A stretch of 64,000 nucleotides of DNA from contig NZ_JARVHQ010000001.1 in assembly GCF_040459645.1 (NCBI RefSeq), forward strand, positions 4,030,001-4,094,000, in the 5' to 3' direction. The notes beneath the pieces are model-generated. The model ran no database searches. It saw nothing but the letters and a program-made list of their open reading frames with translations, and was not told the origin of the DNA. This DNA is from Bacillus cereus group sp. RP43 (GTDB lineage Bacteria > Bacillota > Bacilli > Bacillales > Bacillaceae_G). A program made the position numbers and the translations under genes. Of the stretch, positions 38,023 to 47,110 are shown piece by piece. Position 1 is the stretch's first letter, and each line of letters starts with the position of its first letter.

Positions 38023-38691
38023 TTATTCCCATTTCGCTGGTGAATTATAAATTGCTTGTTGTAAAAACTTAGCAAATTGCCCACGTGTAACGAGCATTTC
38101 TGGTTCGAACTTACCATCTCCGGTTCCTACCACGACTTTATTAGACTGCAATGCACTAATTGCATCTCTTGCCCAATAGTTTTCTGGTATATCTGTAAAT
38201 GTGTGCGGGTGCTTTGTTTTTAACTCATATGCTTTCGTTAAAATTTGTGCTAATTCTGCACGAGTCAATGTTGCTTTCGGACGGAAATTCCCATTTTCGT
38301 CTCCTTTAAAAATACCAAGGCTTGTTAAATGTAAAATTTCGTAAGGGAACATTGTTGATTTCCCACTAATATCTTCATATGGATTCTCTTCAAATGGACT
38401 TCTTTTTAAATTGAGTGCGCGATGTAGTACTGCTGCTGCTTGTTCACGTGTTATATTATCTTCTACCCCAAACTTACCGTTTCCATATCCATACATAATA
38501 CGGTGATATACTAAATTCATAATTTCATTATAAGCCCAATGATCATTTGCTAAATCATCAAATTCTAGCATAATATCAGGTGGAGGTGGAGATTGTTGAA
38601 TTACATCTGTATTTGCTGAAACAATATTACCGCTAACAAATATCCCCCCTATTAAAGTTAATGATGTCGCTATCTTTAATAACTTTTTCAT
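38023..38691 (-). CDS. SLH-domain surface protein 4
   Basis: This 222-aa protein from the ATG at 38691 (GAGGCGG upstream) has a signal peptide (MKKLLKIATSLTLIGGIFVS), a short proline-rich stretch (QQSPPPPDIM) and three SLH modules. The third module has TRGQFAKFLQQAI where the others have TREQYA, so the Glu of the usual TRAE/TREQ motif is Gly here, which may weaken polysaccharide binding. Confidence 0.87.
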   Translation of the reverse strand: MKKLLKIATSLTLIGGIFVSGNIVSANTDVIQQSPPPPDIMLEFDDLANDHWAYNEIMNLVYHRIMYGYGNGKFGVEDNITREQAAAVLHRALNLKRSPFEENPYEDISGKSTMFPYEILHLTSLGIFKGDENGNFRPKATLTRAELAQILTKAYELKTKHPHTFTDIPENYWARDAISALQSNKVVVGTGDGKFEPEMLVTRGQFAKFLQQAIYNSPAKWE

Positions 38692-38777
38692 CTCTCTCAT
38701 CCGCCTCTTCCTTTATTTTCCTACTTTTATATTGTACAAAAAATAAGAAATTTCTCAATACGATAGGAGGTAATTTT

Positions 38778-39686
38778 TCACAATTCATAATACGTATTTT
38801 CTTTTACCACTACTTTTTCATCCTTCGTTTTTCGAAAAGTAAACGCCATTCCTACAAATATTAAGACAATCCCTACAATTTGCATACTAGTCGGTCTAAA
38901 ACCGGTAAAGACCGTATCTAACAAAATTGCAACAGCAGGATCTAAAAACACTAATACAGAAATAAGTCTCGTCGGTAAATCTCTTAAACTGTCAAAAAAT
39001 AAGTAATATACAAACCCAGTATGTATAAGTCCTGTCGCAGTAATCATCATCCAATTCATCTCTGTTAATCCTTGAAACTGTCCGAAATCTACGAATGGTA
39101 GCAATAAAAATATGCCTAAAAACGTTTGTAAAAAGGTCATCGCATATGCACTCGTATGCTGAATCCCCTTTCCTAGTAACGTGGTAAAAGCATAAAATAA
39201 AGCCGCAAGAAGTGCCCATACCATTCCAGATGACATTAACTTCTCAAGCGACATACTACCGTCCACTCCAGCTACTAACACTGTACCGATAAAACAAATA
39301 ACAATGGACATAACAGCAAATACTGTAAGTCTCTCTTTAAATACGATACTACCGATCATTAATACGATAATTGGAGCGAGATGATACACTGAAATCGCAA
39401 TTGTAATCGACATGAGTTCAAACGCTTTAAATAAAAACACCCAGTTAAAAACGAGAAATACACCACACGCTAATATTTGCACAATTTCTTTTTTATTCCA
39501 TTTCTCATTTTTATATTGTCCTGTTGCAAACCAACATAGCGTTAAAAATAAAGTCGCACAAATACAACGAATAAATACTAATTCAAAAGATGGTAAACCC
39601 GTTTGGACAGAAAAAAATCCAATCGATCCGAAAATAGACATCGAAAGGATCATTTTTATAGCCGGCATTGATTTTGAATGAAACAA
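38778..39686 (-). CDS. EamA (DMT) family transporter
   Basis: This 302-aa protein has ten predicted transmembrane helices in two EamA repeats (about 10-140 and 155-285), typical of drug/metabolite exporters. A TTG start is proposed because AGGAGG lies 8 nt upstream and no in-frame ATG is close; the first ATG-encoded Met is residue 7. The substrate cannot be read from sequence. Downstream of it lies SLH gene 4 with its own promoter space. Confidence 0.82.
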   Translation of the reverse strand: MFHSKSMPAIKMILSMSIFGSIGFFSVQTGLPSFELVFIRCICATLFLTLCWFATGQYKNEKWNKKEIVQILACGVFLVFNWVFLFKAFELMSITIAISVYHLAPIIVLMIGSIVFKERLTVFAVMSIVICFIGTVLVAGVDGSMSLEKLMSSGMVWALLAALFYAFTTLLGKGIQHTSAYAMTFLQTFLGIFLLLPFVDFGQFQGLTEMNWMMITATGLIHTGFVYYLFFDSLRDLPTRLISVLVFLDPAVAILLDTVFTGFRPTSMQIVGIVLIFVGMAFTFRKTKDEKVVVKENTYYEL

Positions 39687-39766
39687 AATATTAACCTCCT
39701 GAATATTTAACTGAATATTCTATGTATTATACACTGTAATTTTCCAAAACTCGAATCATCCACAAT

Positions 39767-39797
39767 AAAAAGAAGCAGTACACTACTGCTTCTTCTC
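39767..39797 (-). terminator. Terminator of the M48 protease gene, overlapping its stop
   Basis: The stem AAAAGAAGCAGT with ACTGCTTCTT includes the last codons and the stop, followed by a T-rich stretch on the minus strand. Confidence 0.8.
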
Positions 39798-41048
39798 TTT
39801 TTCATATTGTTCGAACGTATGAATTCTTTCGAAAATTGGTGGATGTGTATATAAGAAAAACTTCACTAACGCAGGCGGATTCACTTGGCTTAAGCTCGTT
39901 TTTGATAAATATTGAAATGTTTTCACACCTGATTCCCCATCTTTCGTCATGTCTAGAGCGTATTGATCTGCCGCCCGTTCCTCTATACGAGAAACGTAGT
40001 TTGTTGCTGGTTGTGATGCAAACGATAATACAGAGGAAATTAAGAAAAATAAAGGTAAAATTGAAAAACATGCCATTTTGGAAATTTGCAGCGTATCTCC
40101 CCATTTTCGAATACACATATTTAAAATACGACTAATTAAATACATACCTATAAACGATATGAAAATATAACTCGCAACGCCCCAATATATATGTTTCATT
40201 ACGTAATGTCCCATTTCATGGGCCATAATAAATAAAATCTCTTTATCTTTTAACTGCTGAAGTGTTGTATCCCACATTACAATACGAAGGTTTTTTCCAA
40301 TTCCTGTTACATATGCATTTAACGCATTCGTTTTTTCCGACATATTTACTTCATATACATGTTCAGATGGAATATCAGCTTTATCTGCGATCGCTAAAAT
40401 TTTCGTTTCTAATTCCTTATTTTTCAGCGTTGAAAAATCATTATAAAGTGGATCAATTACAACAGGTTGCACAAACGTTAAAAAAATCGTAAACGGAACA
40501 GAGAGCGCCCATCCTGCTAGCCACCATCTCTTCGGGAATTTACGGATAAGCCATAACAAAATCGTAACAATGAGTAACATAGTCGCATAGTTCACCCAAA
40601 AATCGATGACATGATCTTTTATCCAGCTTTGTGTGCTTTGCGTAGATATTCCGTAATCAACGGATACTTTACGTCCGATCCATTGCATCGGTAATGCAAG
40701 AACTGTTGTTAGTAGTGATAAATAAAAGAAATAAATCGCAACTTGTAAGACATTTATTTTGGTCGTTTCCTTCGACCATTTCTCAAACTTTCTTGAAATA
40801 CCGAGCACGAGTACAAATAATAAAATAATCCATTCAAGAGGCGTCGCTAAAAAGAAAAGTAAATTTTTCACGCGCGAATAATCTTGACTTAGCGTAAGCT
40901 CTTTCGCATTCATAAAGGTTTCTGGATCTGCACTCGTTCCTTTATACATGTCCGGAATGAGTTCATGATTCCATCCAAATAAATACCAATATATAAATAA
41001 CGCAAACCCGACGTACAAAAAAAGCGACCACCCAATAACTTTCCTCAC
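39783..41048 (-). CDS. yhfN: M48 family membrane metalloprotease (YhfN-like, Ste24-type)
   Basis: This 421-aa protein has about seven transmembrane segments and a zinc-protease motif HEMGH (in LFIMAHEMGHYVMKH), with the third ligand in SRIEERAADQYALD. The RPLYNDFS-like stretch IDPLYNDFSTLKNKELETKIL is typical of CAAX-protease/Ste24 relatives. It probably trims or degrades membrane proteins. Neighbourhood (lcfA/B, lplJ, yhfI, yhfH further on) matches the B. subtilis yhf region. Confidence 0.88.
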   Translation of the reverse strand: MRKVIGWSLFLYVGFALFIYWYLFGWNHELIPDMYKGTSADPETFMNAKELTLSQDYSRVKNLLFFLATPLEWIILLFVLVLGISRKFEKWSKETTKINVLQVAIYFFYLSLLTTVLALPMQWIGRKVSVDYGISTQSTQSWIKDHVIDFWVNYATMLLIVTILLWLIRKFPKRWWLAGWALSVPFTIFLTFVQPVVIDPLYNDFSTLKNKELETKILAIADKADIPSEHVYEVNMSEKTNALNAYVTGIGKNLRIVMWDTTLQQLKDKEILFIMAHEMGHYVMKHIYWGVASYIFISFIGMYLISRILNMCIRKWGDTLQISKMACFSILPLFFLISSVLSFASQPATNYVSRIEERAADQYALDMTKDGESGVKTFQYLSKTSLSQVNPPALVKFFLYTHPPIFERIHTFEQYEKEKKQ

Positions 41049-41157
41049 GTTATTCCCTCCTCTATGCTGCCTGTCTATTATTATTGTAAGTTCGTACTTT
41101 CAAAATTAGAACAAGCTAATCGTGAGAATTGTTCTAGCCCGTTCAATTTACATAAAA

Positions 41158-41184
41158 AAACTCTTCTATTACAAGAAGAGTTTC
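41158..41184 (-). terminator. Terminator downstream of the small membrane gene cluster
   Basis: The stem AAACTCTTCT/AGAAGAGTTT has seven A on its left flank, giving a T run on the minus strand. It ends the cluster 41291-42834. Confidence 0.8.
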
Positions 41185-41290
41185 ACCTATTTTCAAATAT
41201 TTTCTTCGGCTCATAATCTGGTATAAGAAATGTACTTACAAACAAGCTCCTTTTACATATCCTATATATTCATAACCCTTAAAATCCTTC

Positions 41291-41590
41291 TTAAGGCAGT
41301 ACATCTATTAACAAACTGAAATCTTGTACAGAAAAAGAACTATATTTCATAATACCTTGTACAGCTAAAAGTAAAACAAGACCGATCACACACATATAGT
41401 TAACACTTTCGTCACTCTTTTTTTCAGTAACCATGCCACCACTTATACATAAAACCCCTAATAAATGGAGCGCTAAATACATGAAAAAGTAGGCTTCCTC
41501 CCAGCGGAGAATAACATTTACTGTCGTTATTAGCACTATGCTAAGTAAAATCAAATAAAAAAACTTATTTGATGATATTGTTTCATTCAT
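41291..41590 (-). CDS. Small three-TM membrane protein
   Basis: This 99-aa protein has hydrophobic segments at about 9-27, 32-53 and 67-82. AAAGGAATG lies upstream of the ATG. It is the last gene of a minus-strand cluster with the split small gene and the CPBP gene. No family is recognised. Confidence 0.55.
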   Translation of the reverse strand: MNETISSNKFFYLILLSIVLITTVNVILRWEEAYFFMYLALHLLGVLCISGGMVTEKKSDESVNYMCVIGLVLLLAVQGIMKYSSFSVQDFSLLIDVLP

Positions 41591-41621
41591 ATAATTTTAT
41601 ACATTCCTTTCAAATTTAGAA

Positions 41622-41978
41622 TTAATGATGTTTCAAAGCTATAAAGTAAATGATTGTTTTCATACCATAAAACAAAAGGAAAGCCCCCATTACTTTCGCG
41701 AATACTTTATGAACCCACACATACTTCTCTTCATTTTTTCTGAAGATGCGCTTCATCATTGCTTCTAAAATTAGACCGAATATTATTAAAATCCCTAACA
41801 CAATAAGAAGAGAAATAATATTTTCTTTTAAATGAGTACTAGAAAACAATTAATACTCTGGAAACACAATTGTATCTACTACAGGTTGAATCCAATTACA
41901 AAAGCTTTTATCACACATATCAGTAATAGACGTAGCATCTATAATATCTTTCAATATTTTCTCAAACGTCTTCTTCAT
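41622..41978 (-). pseudogene. Small membrane-protein gene split by an in-frame TAA
   Basis: From an ATG at 41978 (GGGAGAT 7-8 nt upstream) a frame encodes 42 residues, MKKTFEKILKDIIDATSITD to IVFPEY, and stops at TAA (41850-41852). The very next codon in the same frame is TTG (41847-41849), and the frame continues for 75 residues with two transmembrane segments to 41622. Without the stop the product would be a 118-aa protein with a soluble N terminus and two TM helices. The TTG has only a poor ribosome site. I favour a nonsense-disrupted gene; two coupled small genes are the alternative. Confidence 0.55.
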
Positions 41979-41979
41979 C

Positions 41980-42834
41980 TCATTTATCTCCCACTACATC
42001 TGCAAAACTCTTTACCTGCTCTGCATATATAACTGGCACTTCTTTACTCCAGTATTTGCGGTTAACAAATAAAAAAATGAGTACTAAATTTAATCCTGTT
42101 ATAAAAATAATAAGTCCTGGAAAGAACGTCGTATAGTTTGAGAAATCTGCAAAACTCATGATCTTTCCTCTACTTACTAGGAAAGATGCACAGAGTACAA
42201 ATGTATTGTTTAACATATGTATCACAATTGGCATGAGTAAGCTTTTCGTACGAATATATACGATTGATAATACGATACTAAATACGGCGGCACCGAGAAA
42301 ATCGACATGTAATATCGCAAATAAAAGTGCCACTGCAATCATCGCTATACTCGTTCCCCATTTTGCTGCAAAACGCTGAAGTAAAAATCCTCGAAAAACA
42401 AATTCTCCGACAATAGGCGCGATAAATACAACCATGATAAATTGATATACATATCCTCCGGTACTATCTATAATCGGTTCATGCAAGGCATTCATAATAA
42501 AATCTGGTGTAATCCATGCAAAGCTGTACATATACAAAATAAGATAGCCGTAACTAAAAATACATAGCATAATCGCGATGTACAAAACTTGCACTAGGTT
42601 AAATGTTTCGTTTCTATTAATAAATAATGAAAATGAAACACGATGCTTTCTATATCCGTAAAACAGCCATATTATTGGAAGGATATAAAATATAAAAATA
42701 TTTATAAAAGAAGAATTTTGTATATGAAATGTATTTTCTAGCAATTCATTACTATTTCGTGCTACTAAAATTAATAATGCAAATACAATTAAAAAATATC
42801 TAGCTCGCATCGTTTGAAACGGATTCACACTCAT
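41980..42834 (-). CDS. CPBP (Abi) family membrane protein with altered first motif
   Basis: This 284-aa protein has about seven to eight TM segments. The CPBP motifs are present as PIVGEFVFRGFLL (normally EExxFRG, so the first Glu is Gly here), FAILHVDF (FxxxH) and HMLNNTF (HxxxN). CPBP proteins are intramembrane glutamic proteases; many are bacteriocin-immunity or processing proteins. Loss of the first Glu suggests reduced or changed activity. It is the first gene of the minus-strand cluster, back to back with a two-component system and sharing a 134-bp promoter region. Confidence 0.75.
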   Translation of the reverse strand: MSVNPFQTMRARYFLIVFALLILVARNSNELLENTFHIQNSSFINIFIFYILPIIWLFYGYRKHRVSFSLFINRNETFNLVQVLYIAIMLCIFSYGYLILYMYSFAWITPDFIMNALHEPIIDSTGGYVYQFIMVVFIAPIVGEFVFRGFLLQRFAAKWGTSIAMIAVALLFAILHVDFLGAAVFSIVLSIVYIRTKSLLMPIVIHMLNNTFVLCASFLVSRGKIMSFADFSNYTTFFPGLIIFITGLNLVLIFLFVNRKYWSKEVPVIYAEQVKSFADVVGDK

Positions 42835-42894
42835 CTCCTCCCCTATGTTACTTTTATCATATCATTTGAATCTTAATTTTTTGTGAAAGAAAAC

Positions 42895-42942
42895 CTTAAA
42901 TTTTCCTTAAAAATTCCATATGTTACAAAAAGATGATATGAT
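42895..42942 (+). promoter_or_regulatory. Promoter and direct repeats before the two-component genes
   Basis: Two CTTAAA hexamers (42895-42900 and 42906-42911) are spaced by one helical turn, followed by a weak -35 (TTCCAT, 42914-42919), a 17-bp spacer and a -10 TATGAT (42937-42942). This is the usual layout of an OmpR-family activated promoter. Confidence 0.45.
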
Positions 42943-42968
42943 ATTCGAGAAAATTAAGGGGGATTCTT

Positions 42969-43673
42969 ATGTATCAAGCAAATATATTACTCGTCGATGA
43001 TGAAACAGCAATTTTACAACTACTAACTACCATTCTTGAAAAAGAAGGTTTTTCTCATATTACAACTGCAACATCAGCTGAATTAGCTTTATCTCTCACC
43101 AAGCAAAACAATTACGATTTAATTATTTTAGATGTCATGCTTCCTGGACAATCTGGTTTTGATATTTGTCCGATTATTCGCCAACAAACAGATTGTCCGA
43201 TTTTCTTCCTATCAGCGAAGGCATCTGATTTAGATAAAATATCTGGATTTTCATACGGTGCAGATGATTATATTACGAAGCCATTTAATCCATTAGAAGT
43301 CGTAGCTCGTATGAAAGCACAACTTCGAAGACATATGAAACAAACCGTACCACACGAACAAAACGCACACTCCATTTCATTTGGGAGATTTGAAATTGAT
43401 CAACATTCCGCAGAACTTACAGTACATGGACACGTTGTCGAATGTTCCGCCCAACTGTTTCAACTACTACTCTTCTTTTGCGAGAATCCGAACTACGTAT
43501 TTTCGAAAGAAGAAATATACGAAAAAGTTTGGGGAGCACCTGCCTATAATGGAGATGATAATACTGTTATGGTTCACATTCGAAAACTACGTGAAAAAAT
43601 TGAACAAGATCCAAGTAAACCAGAATACATAAAAACAGTTCGTGGACTTGGCTATAAGTTCATTACAAAGTAG
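42969..43673 (+). CDS. OmpR-family response regulator
   Basis: This 234-aa protein has a receiver domain (1-120) with acidic pocket D10-D11, phosphorylation site D55 in LIILDVMLPG and K105-type switch in DDYITKPFNP, and a C-terminal winged helix (about 140-232) ending VRGLGYKF. It is followed 9 bp later by its sensor kinase. The divergent CPBP cluster is a plausible target. AAGGGGG precedes the ATG. Confidence 0.92.
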   Translation: MYQANILLVDDETAILQLLTTILEKEGFSHITTATSAELALSLTKQNNYDLIILDVMLPGQSGFDICPIIRQQTDCPIFFLSAKASDLDKISGFSYGADDYITKPFNPLEVVARMKAQLRRHMKQTVPHEQNAHSISFGRFEIDQHSAELTVHGHVVECSAQLFQLLLFFCENPNYVFSKEEIYEKVWGAPAYNGDDNTVMVHIRKLREKIEQDPSKPEYIKTVRGLGYKFITK

Positions 43674-43682
43674 GTTAAAGAT

Positions 43683-45419
43683 ATGAATTTTAATAAGAGA
43701 CTTATAATCCAGTTTATCTTACAACACGTTTTTGTCTTAGTTACGTTACTTATCGCAGTAGTTGCTTCTTTTTCTTATTTAATTTTTCTTCTTAATAGTA
43801 CTTTATATGAACCTAATATTTCTGATTATGATACCTTTACAATCTCCGAATATATTTCTTCTGAAGACAATAACATTACTTTAAAATCTGAGGTAAAAGA
43901 TTTAATAACAGAAAAGAGTGATTGGCTTCAAATTGTAGATGAAGATGGAAAGGTCCTTTACAACTTTAATACGCCTAACGATGTTCCTACCTCTTACACA
44001 AAGACATCCTTACTTACGTATTTACAGAATAGCAGCAACAATATTTATAAATTTAACTATTGGGAAATTGAATTAGAAAAGAAACCAGTGATCGTTATTT
44101 ACGGTGCCAAACTAAAAAGTAATGCATTACTAAAAACGATACAACAAGGACATCCTTCTTTATCATTAAATGAATTTGCATTAACTGAACAAGAAAAGCA
44201 ATTAATGTCTAAAGAAAAAGCAACACTGCAAATATTTAATAACAATGGCGAAGAAGTTTTTTCCTATCCGACTGGGAAGAAAAAAACATTTTCGGCTATA
44301 AAAACGGCTCTTAATGAAAAAGAACCGTGGAATTATAAAGAAAATACATCTAGTTTTTACGATTCAAATAGCGGGCATCTCGTCGTTGTATCCGCCCCAA
44401 ACGCTCATTATTATCCAGATGATGTATTAGATGATGTATTTACCAAGAAACTTCTAATCGGATGCAGCTTAATCCTCCTTATTGTGTTTGTTTATTTAGT
44501 CATTCTTTCAATTTGGTATGGAAATAAGTTTGGAAAGCCTTTATTACACACGATGCGCTGGCTTAAAAACATAGCCGGAGGAAAATATGAAGAACCTGTT
44601 AGTAAAAAAGGCAAACCTGTTCGGTTCCGGCGCTCCGGTAAAGAAAAATGGTCGTTCCGCATATTTAAAGATGTTACAAACTCACTAGAGCACCTTTCTA
44701 TTACTTTGAAAAAGAACGATGCAATGAGAAAAGTTTTGCAACAAACACGTGAAGAGTGGATTACCGGCCTGACGCATGATCTAAAAACACCGCTTAGCTC
44801 TATATACGGCTATGCATTATTACTAGAATCGAAGCAATATAATTGGACTGATCAAGACATTCAACAATTCGGCCATGTAATGAAAGAAAAATCTCAATAT
44901 ATGACTACATTAATTGACGACTTAAGCTTAACATATCAATTAAAAAATGATACTCTTCCTGCGCAACACGTAAATGTTGAAATTAATCAGTTCGTCCGAA
45001 AAGTACTATTACAATTTATTAATAACCCGACACTACAAAATCAAAACATTGAATTCGTGCCAAGTTCAAGCAAAATCCAATATTTTATTGAAGAAAAATG
45101 GTTCCAGCGTATTATCGAAAACTTATTAGCAAACGCTGTAAAACATAATAATGAAACGACAAACGTAATCGTAAAACTTTCGCAAAATGCTAACTTCTTT
45201 ACACTATCTATTTCAGATAACGGAAAAGGTATGGATGATAAAACGAAAGAACTTCTATTCGAGCGATATTACAGAGGAACGAATACAGAAGAAAGCAACA
45301 TCGGAACTGGACTTGGTCTCGCCATTACAAAACAGCTCGTTCATGCCCATAACGGAACGATTTCCATTGATAGTGAGCTTGGACAAGGAACGACGATTAT
45401 ACTTGTATTTCCATTGTAA
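43683..45419 (+). CDS. Sensor histidine kinase
   Basis: This 578-aa kinase has an N-terminal TM (about 12-36), an extracellular domain of roughly 220 residues, a second TM (about 257-280), a short linker and a HisKA domain with H365 in GLTHDLKTPLSSI. The HATPase_c domain follows (N-box NLLANAVKHNN, G-boxes DNGKGMDD and GTGLGLAI). The large ectodomain has no recognisable PAS/Cache motif by eye, so the signal is unknown. It partners the preceding regulator. Confidence 0.9.
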   Translation: MNFNKRLIIQFILQHVFVLVTLLIAVVASFSYLIFLLNSTLYEPNISDYDTFTISEYISSEDNNITLKSEVKDLITEKSDWLQIVDEDGKVLYNFNTPNDVPTSYTKTSLLTYLQNSSNNIYKFNYWEIELEKKPVIVIYGAKLKSNALLKTIQQGHPSLSLNEFALTEQEKQLMSKEKATLQIFNNNGEEVFSYPTGKKKTFSAIKTALNEKEPWNYKENTSSFYDSNSGHLVVVSAPNAHYYPDDVLDDVFTKKLLIGCSLILLIVFVYLVILSIWYGNKFGKPLLHTMRWLKNIAGGKYEEPVSKKGKPVRFRRSGKEKWSFRIFKDVTNSLEHLSITLKKNDAMRKVLQQTREEWITGLTHDLKTPLSSIYGYALLLESKQYNWTDQDIQQFGHVMKEKSQYMTTLIDDLSLTYQLKNDTLPAQHVNVEINQFVRKVLLQFINNPTLQNQNIEFVPSSSKIQYFIEEKWFQRIIENLLANAVKHNNETTNVIVKLSQNANFFTLSISDNGKGMDDKTKELLFERYYRGTNTEESNIGTGLGLAITKQLVHAHNGTISIDSELGQGTTIILVFPL

Positions 45420-45424
45420 ACGCC

Positions 45425-45467
45425 AAATAACTCCAAAATGTACAATTAATTTTGGAGTTATTTTTTA
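45425..45467 (+). terminator. Terminator of the two-component operon
   Basis: The stem AATAACTCCAAAAT/ATTTTGGAGTTATT is followed by T residues. Confidence 0.9.
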
Positions 45468-45540
45468 TTAAGCAAGAACGTAACAGTACATGAAATTATA
45501 TCGACTTAACTACAAACAATATTAGCAATTTATTAAGAAA

Positions 45541-45579
45541 AAAGACCGTCCCAAAATATTTTTAGGACGGTCTCTTTTC
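45541..45579 (-). terminator. Terminator of the AraC-family gene
   Basis: The stem AAAGACCGTCC/GGACGGTCTcTTT lies just past the stop. Confidence 0.85.
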
Positions 45580-45581
45580 TA

Positions 45582-46484
45582 TTATTTTTTCTTCACCGGT
45601 ATCCAAAGCTCTACTTGAGCAAACTCACTCTTATCTTCGTGGCAACGCTCATCGTATAGTTCGAACTCTGTAACTCCGCAATGTTCATACCCTGAATGCG
45701 GGAACCATTCTGAGAATACTGCATTCCACGTTTGGTGGATAGATGGTACCATTTCTTCATGAGGAACTTTCGGCGTTGTAAATACGGCATATGTTGCTGC
45801 TGGGAATGTACGCTTTGCAATTTCATTTGGTACATTTTCAAAGTCTGTAACTTCCATTCCGATAATATAAGTGAAGTCCCCTGTTTCTAAATTAAAATCA
45901 GTACATAATCCAAGCTCTACCCATTGACTCGTATCTTTACGATTCGGAATTGTCGTTCCAAGATCTTTTTGTAAATATTCTTGCCAAAATGCTGGAATGT
46001 CTTGATGGTTTTTCCCTTCTTTACTTGTCGTCTTCAGTTCATAACCTGCCATTAAAAATTCTGGTTTATTTACAATACGATATTCCATTTGTATGCCCCC
46101 TAAATACGGATTTAATTTTCTTTGTTTTACATTCACTCTGTAATACATCGGTGTTTCTATTTCTTGTTTTCGATATTCACTCGGTGTCATTTGAAATAAT
46201 TTTTTAAAGGCTCTCGTGAACGTTTCGTGAGATTGAAAGCCATGCTCAAATGCGATATCAATAACTTTTTCATCCGTATGAGAAAGTTGATAAGCTGCCC
46301 GGGCTAACCTCCTCTTTCGAACATACTCCATTACTGTATCGCCTACTAACGCCTGGAATACACGATGAAAATGCGACTCAGAAAAACCTGCAACACGTGC
46401 TAAATTACGCAGCGTTTGTTTTTCCATTACATCTTCCTCAATATAATCAATTGACCTTTGAATTTGTGTTTCATAGCTTTCCAT
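45582..46484 (-). CDS. AraC-family regulator with GyrI-like effector domain
   Basis: In this 300-aa protein, residues about 8-105 are the double helix-turn-helix AraC DNA-binding domain (NLARVAGFSESHFHRVFQ, IAFEHGFQSHETFTRAFKK). Residues about 130-300 are a GyrI/AraC effector-binding domain that commonly binds small amphipathic molecules and drugs. GGGTGAACAGAG-type ribosome site. It is divergent from the ECF sigma gene. Confidence 0.9.
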   Translation of the reverse strand: MESYETQIQRSIDYIEEDVMEKQTLRNLARVAGFSESHFHRVFQALVGDTVMEYVRKRRLARAAYQLSHTDEKVIDIAFEHGFQSHETFTRAFKKLFQMTPSEYRKQEIETPMYYRVNVKQRKLNPYLGGIQMEYRIVNKPEFLMAGYELKTTSKEGKNHQDIPAFWQEYLQKDLGTTIPNRKDTSQWVELGLCTDFNLETGDFTYIIGMEVTDFENVPNEIAKRTFPAATYAVFTTPKVPHEEMVPSIHQTWNAVFSEWFPHSGYEHCGVTEFELYDERCHEDKSEFAQVELWIPVKKK

Positions 46485-46619
46485 CTCTGTTCACCCGCCT
46501 TATATGTATTATGATAAAAGAGAATCCTATCCAATTCTTGACGTTTTTTACTATAATTCCATAAAAATTGTAACTTTTTTATATGTATTTCGTTGTTATG
46601 TATGAAGGGAGGGAAATTA

Positions 46620-47105
46620 GTGAAACGCAAACAATCATTAGAAGAAATTTACTCAGAGCACATGCATGATTTATTTCGCTATCTTCTCTCCCTAACCGGA
46701 GATTCTCACTATGCTGAAGATCTCATGCAGGAAACGTTTTACCGAATGCTCGTCCACATTGATTATTATAAAGGAGAAGAAATTAGGCCGTGGTTATTTA
46801 CAATCGCCTACAACGCCTTTATCGATTGGTACCGAAAAGAAAAGAAGTATAAAACAACGCAAATTGAAGAATTCCATTTACCAAACGTGCCAAGTACAGA
46901 ACACTCTTATTTCGTAAAACATGAGATTGCTAGTTGGTTACAAAGTATATCCTCTCTTCCGCTCGAAAGACGAAATGTGTTACTACTACGAGATTACTAC
47001 GGATTCTCTTATAAGGAAATAGCAGAAATGACTGGTCTCTCGTTAGCAAAAGTAAAAATTGAATTACACCGAGGACGAAAAGCAGCAAAAAGCATAAAGG
47101 AGTGA
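46620..47105 (+). CDS. ECF-type RNA polymerase sigma factor
   Basis: This 161-aa sigma factor has region 2 (DLFRYLLSLTGDSHYAEDLMQETFYRM, RPWLFTIAYNAFIDWYRK) and region 4 (LPLERRNVLLLRDYYGFSYKEIAEMTGLSLAKVKIELHRGR). The GTG at 46620 has GGGAGGG upstream; longer frames are unlikely. It is followed by, and overlaps in arrangement with, a membrane anti-sigma factor. General layout resembles B. subtilis sigM-yhdL, but orthology is not settled by eye. Confidence 0.9.
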   Translation: MKRKQSLEEIYSEHMHDLFRYLLSLTGDSHYAEDLMQETFYRMLVHIDYYKGEEIRPWLFTIAYNAFIDWYRKEKKYKTTQIEEFHLPNVPSTEHSYFVKHEIASWLQSISSLPLERRNVLLLRDYYGFSYKEIAEMTGLSLAKVKIELHRGRKAAKSIKE

Positions 47106-47110
47106 TGCAG

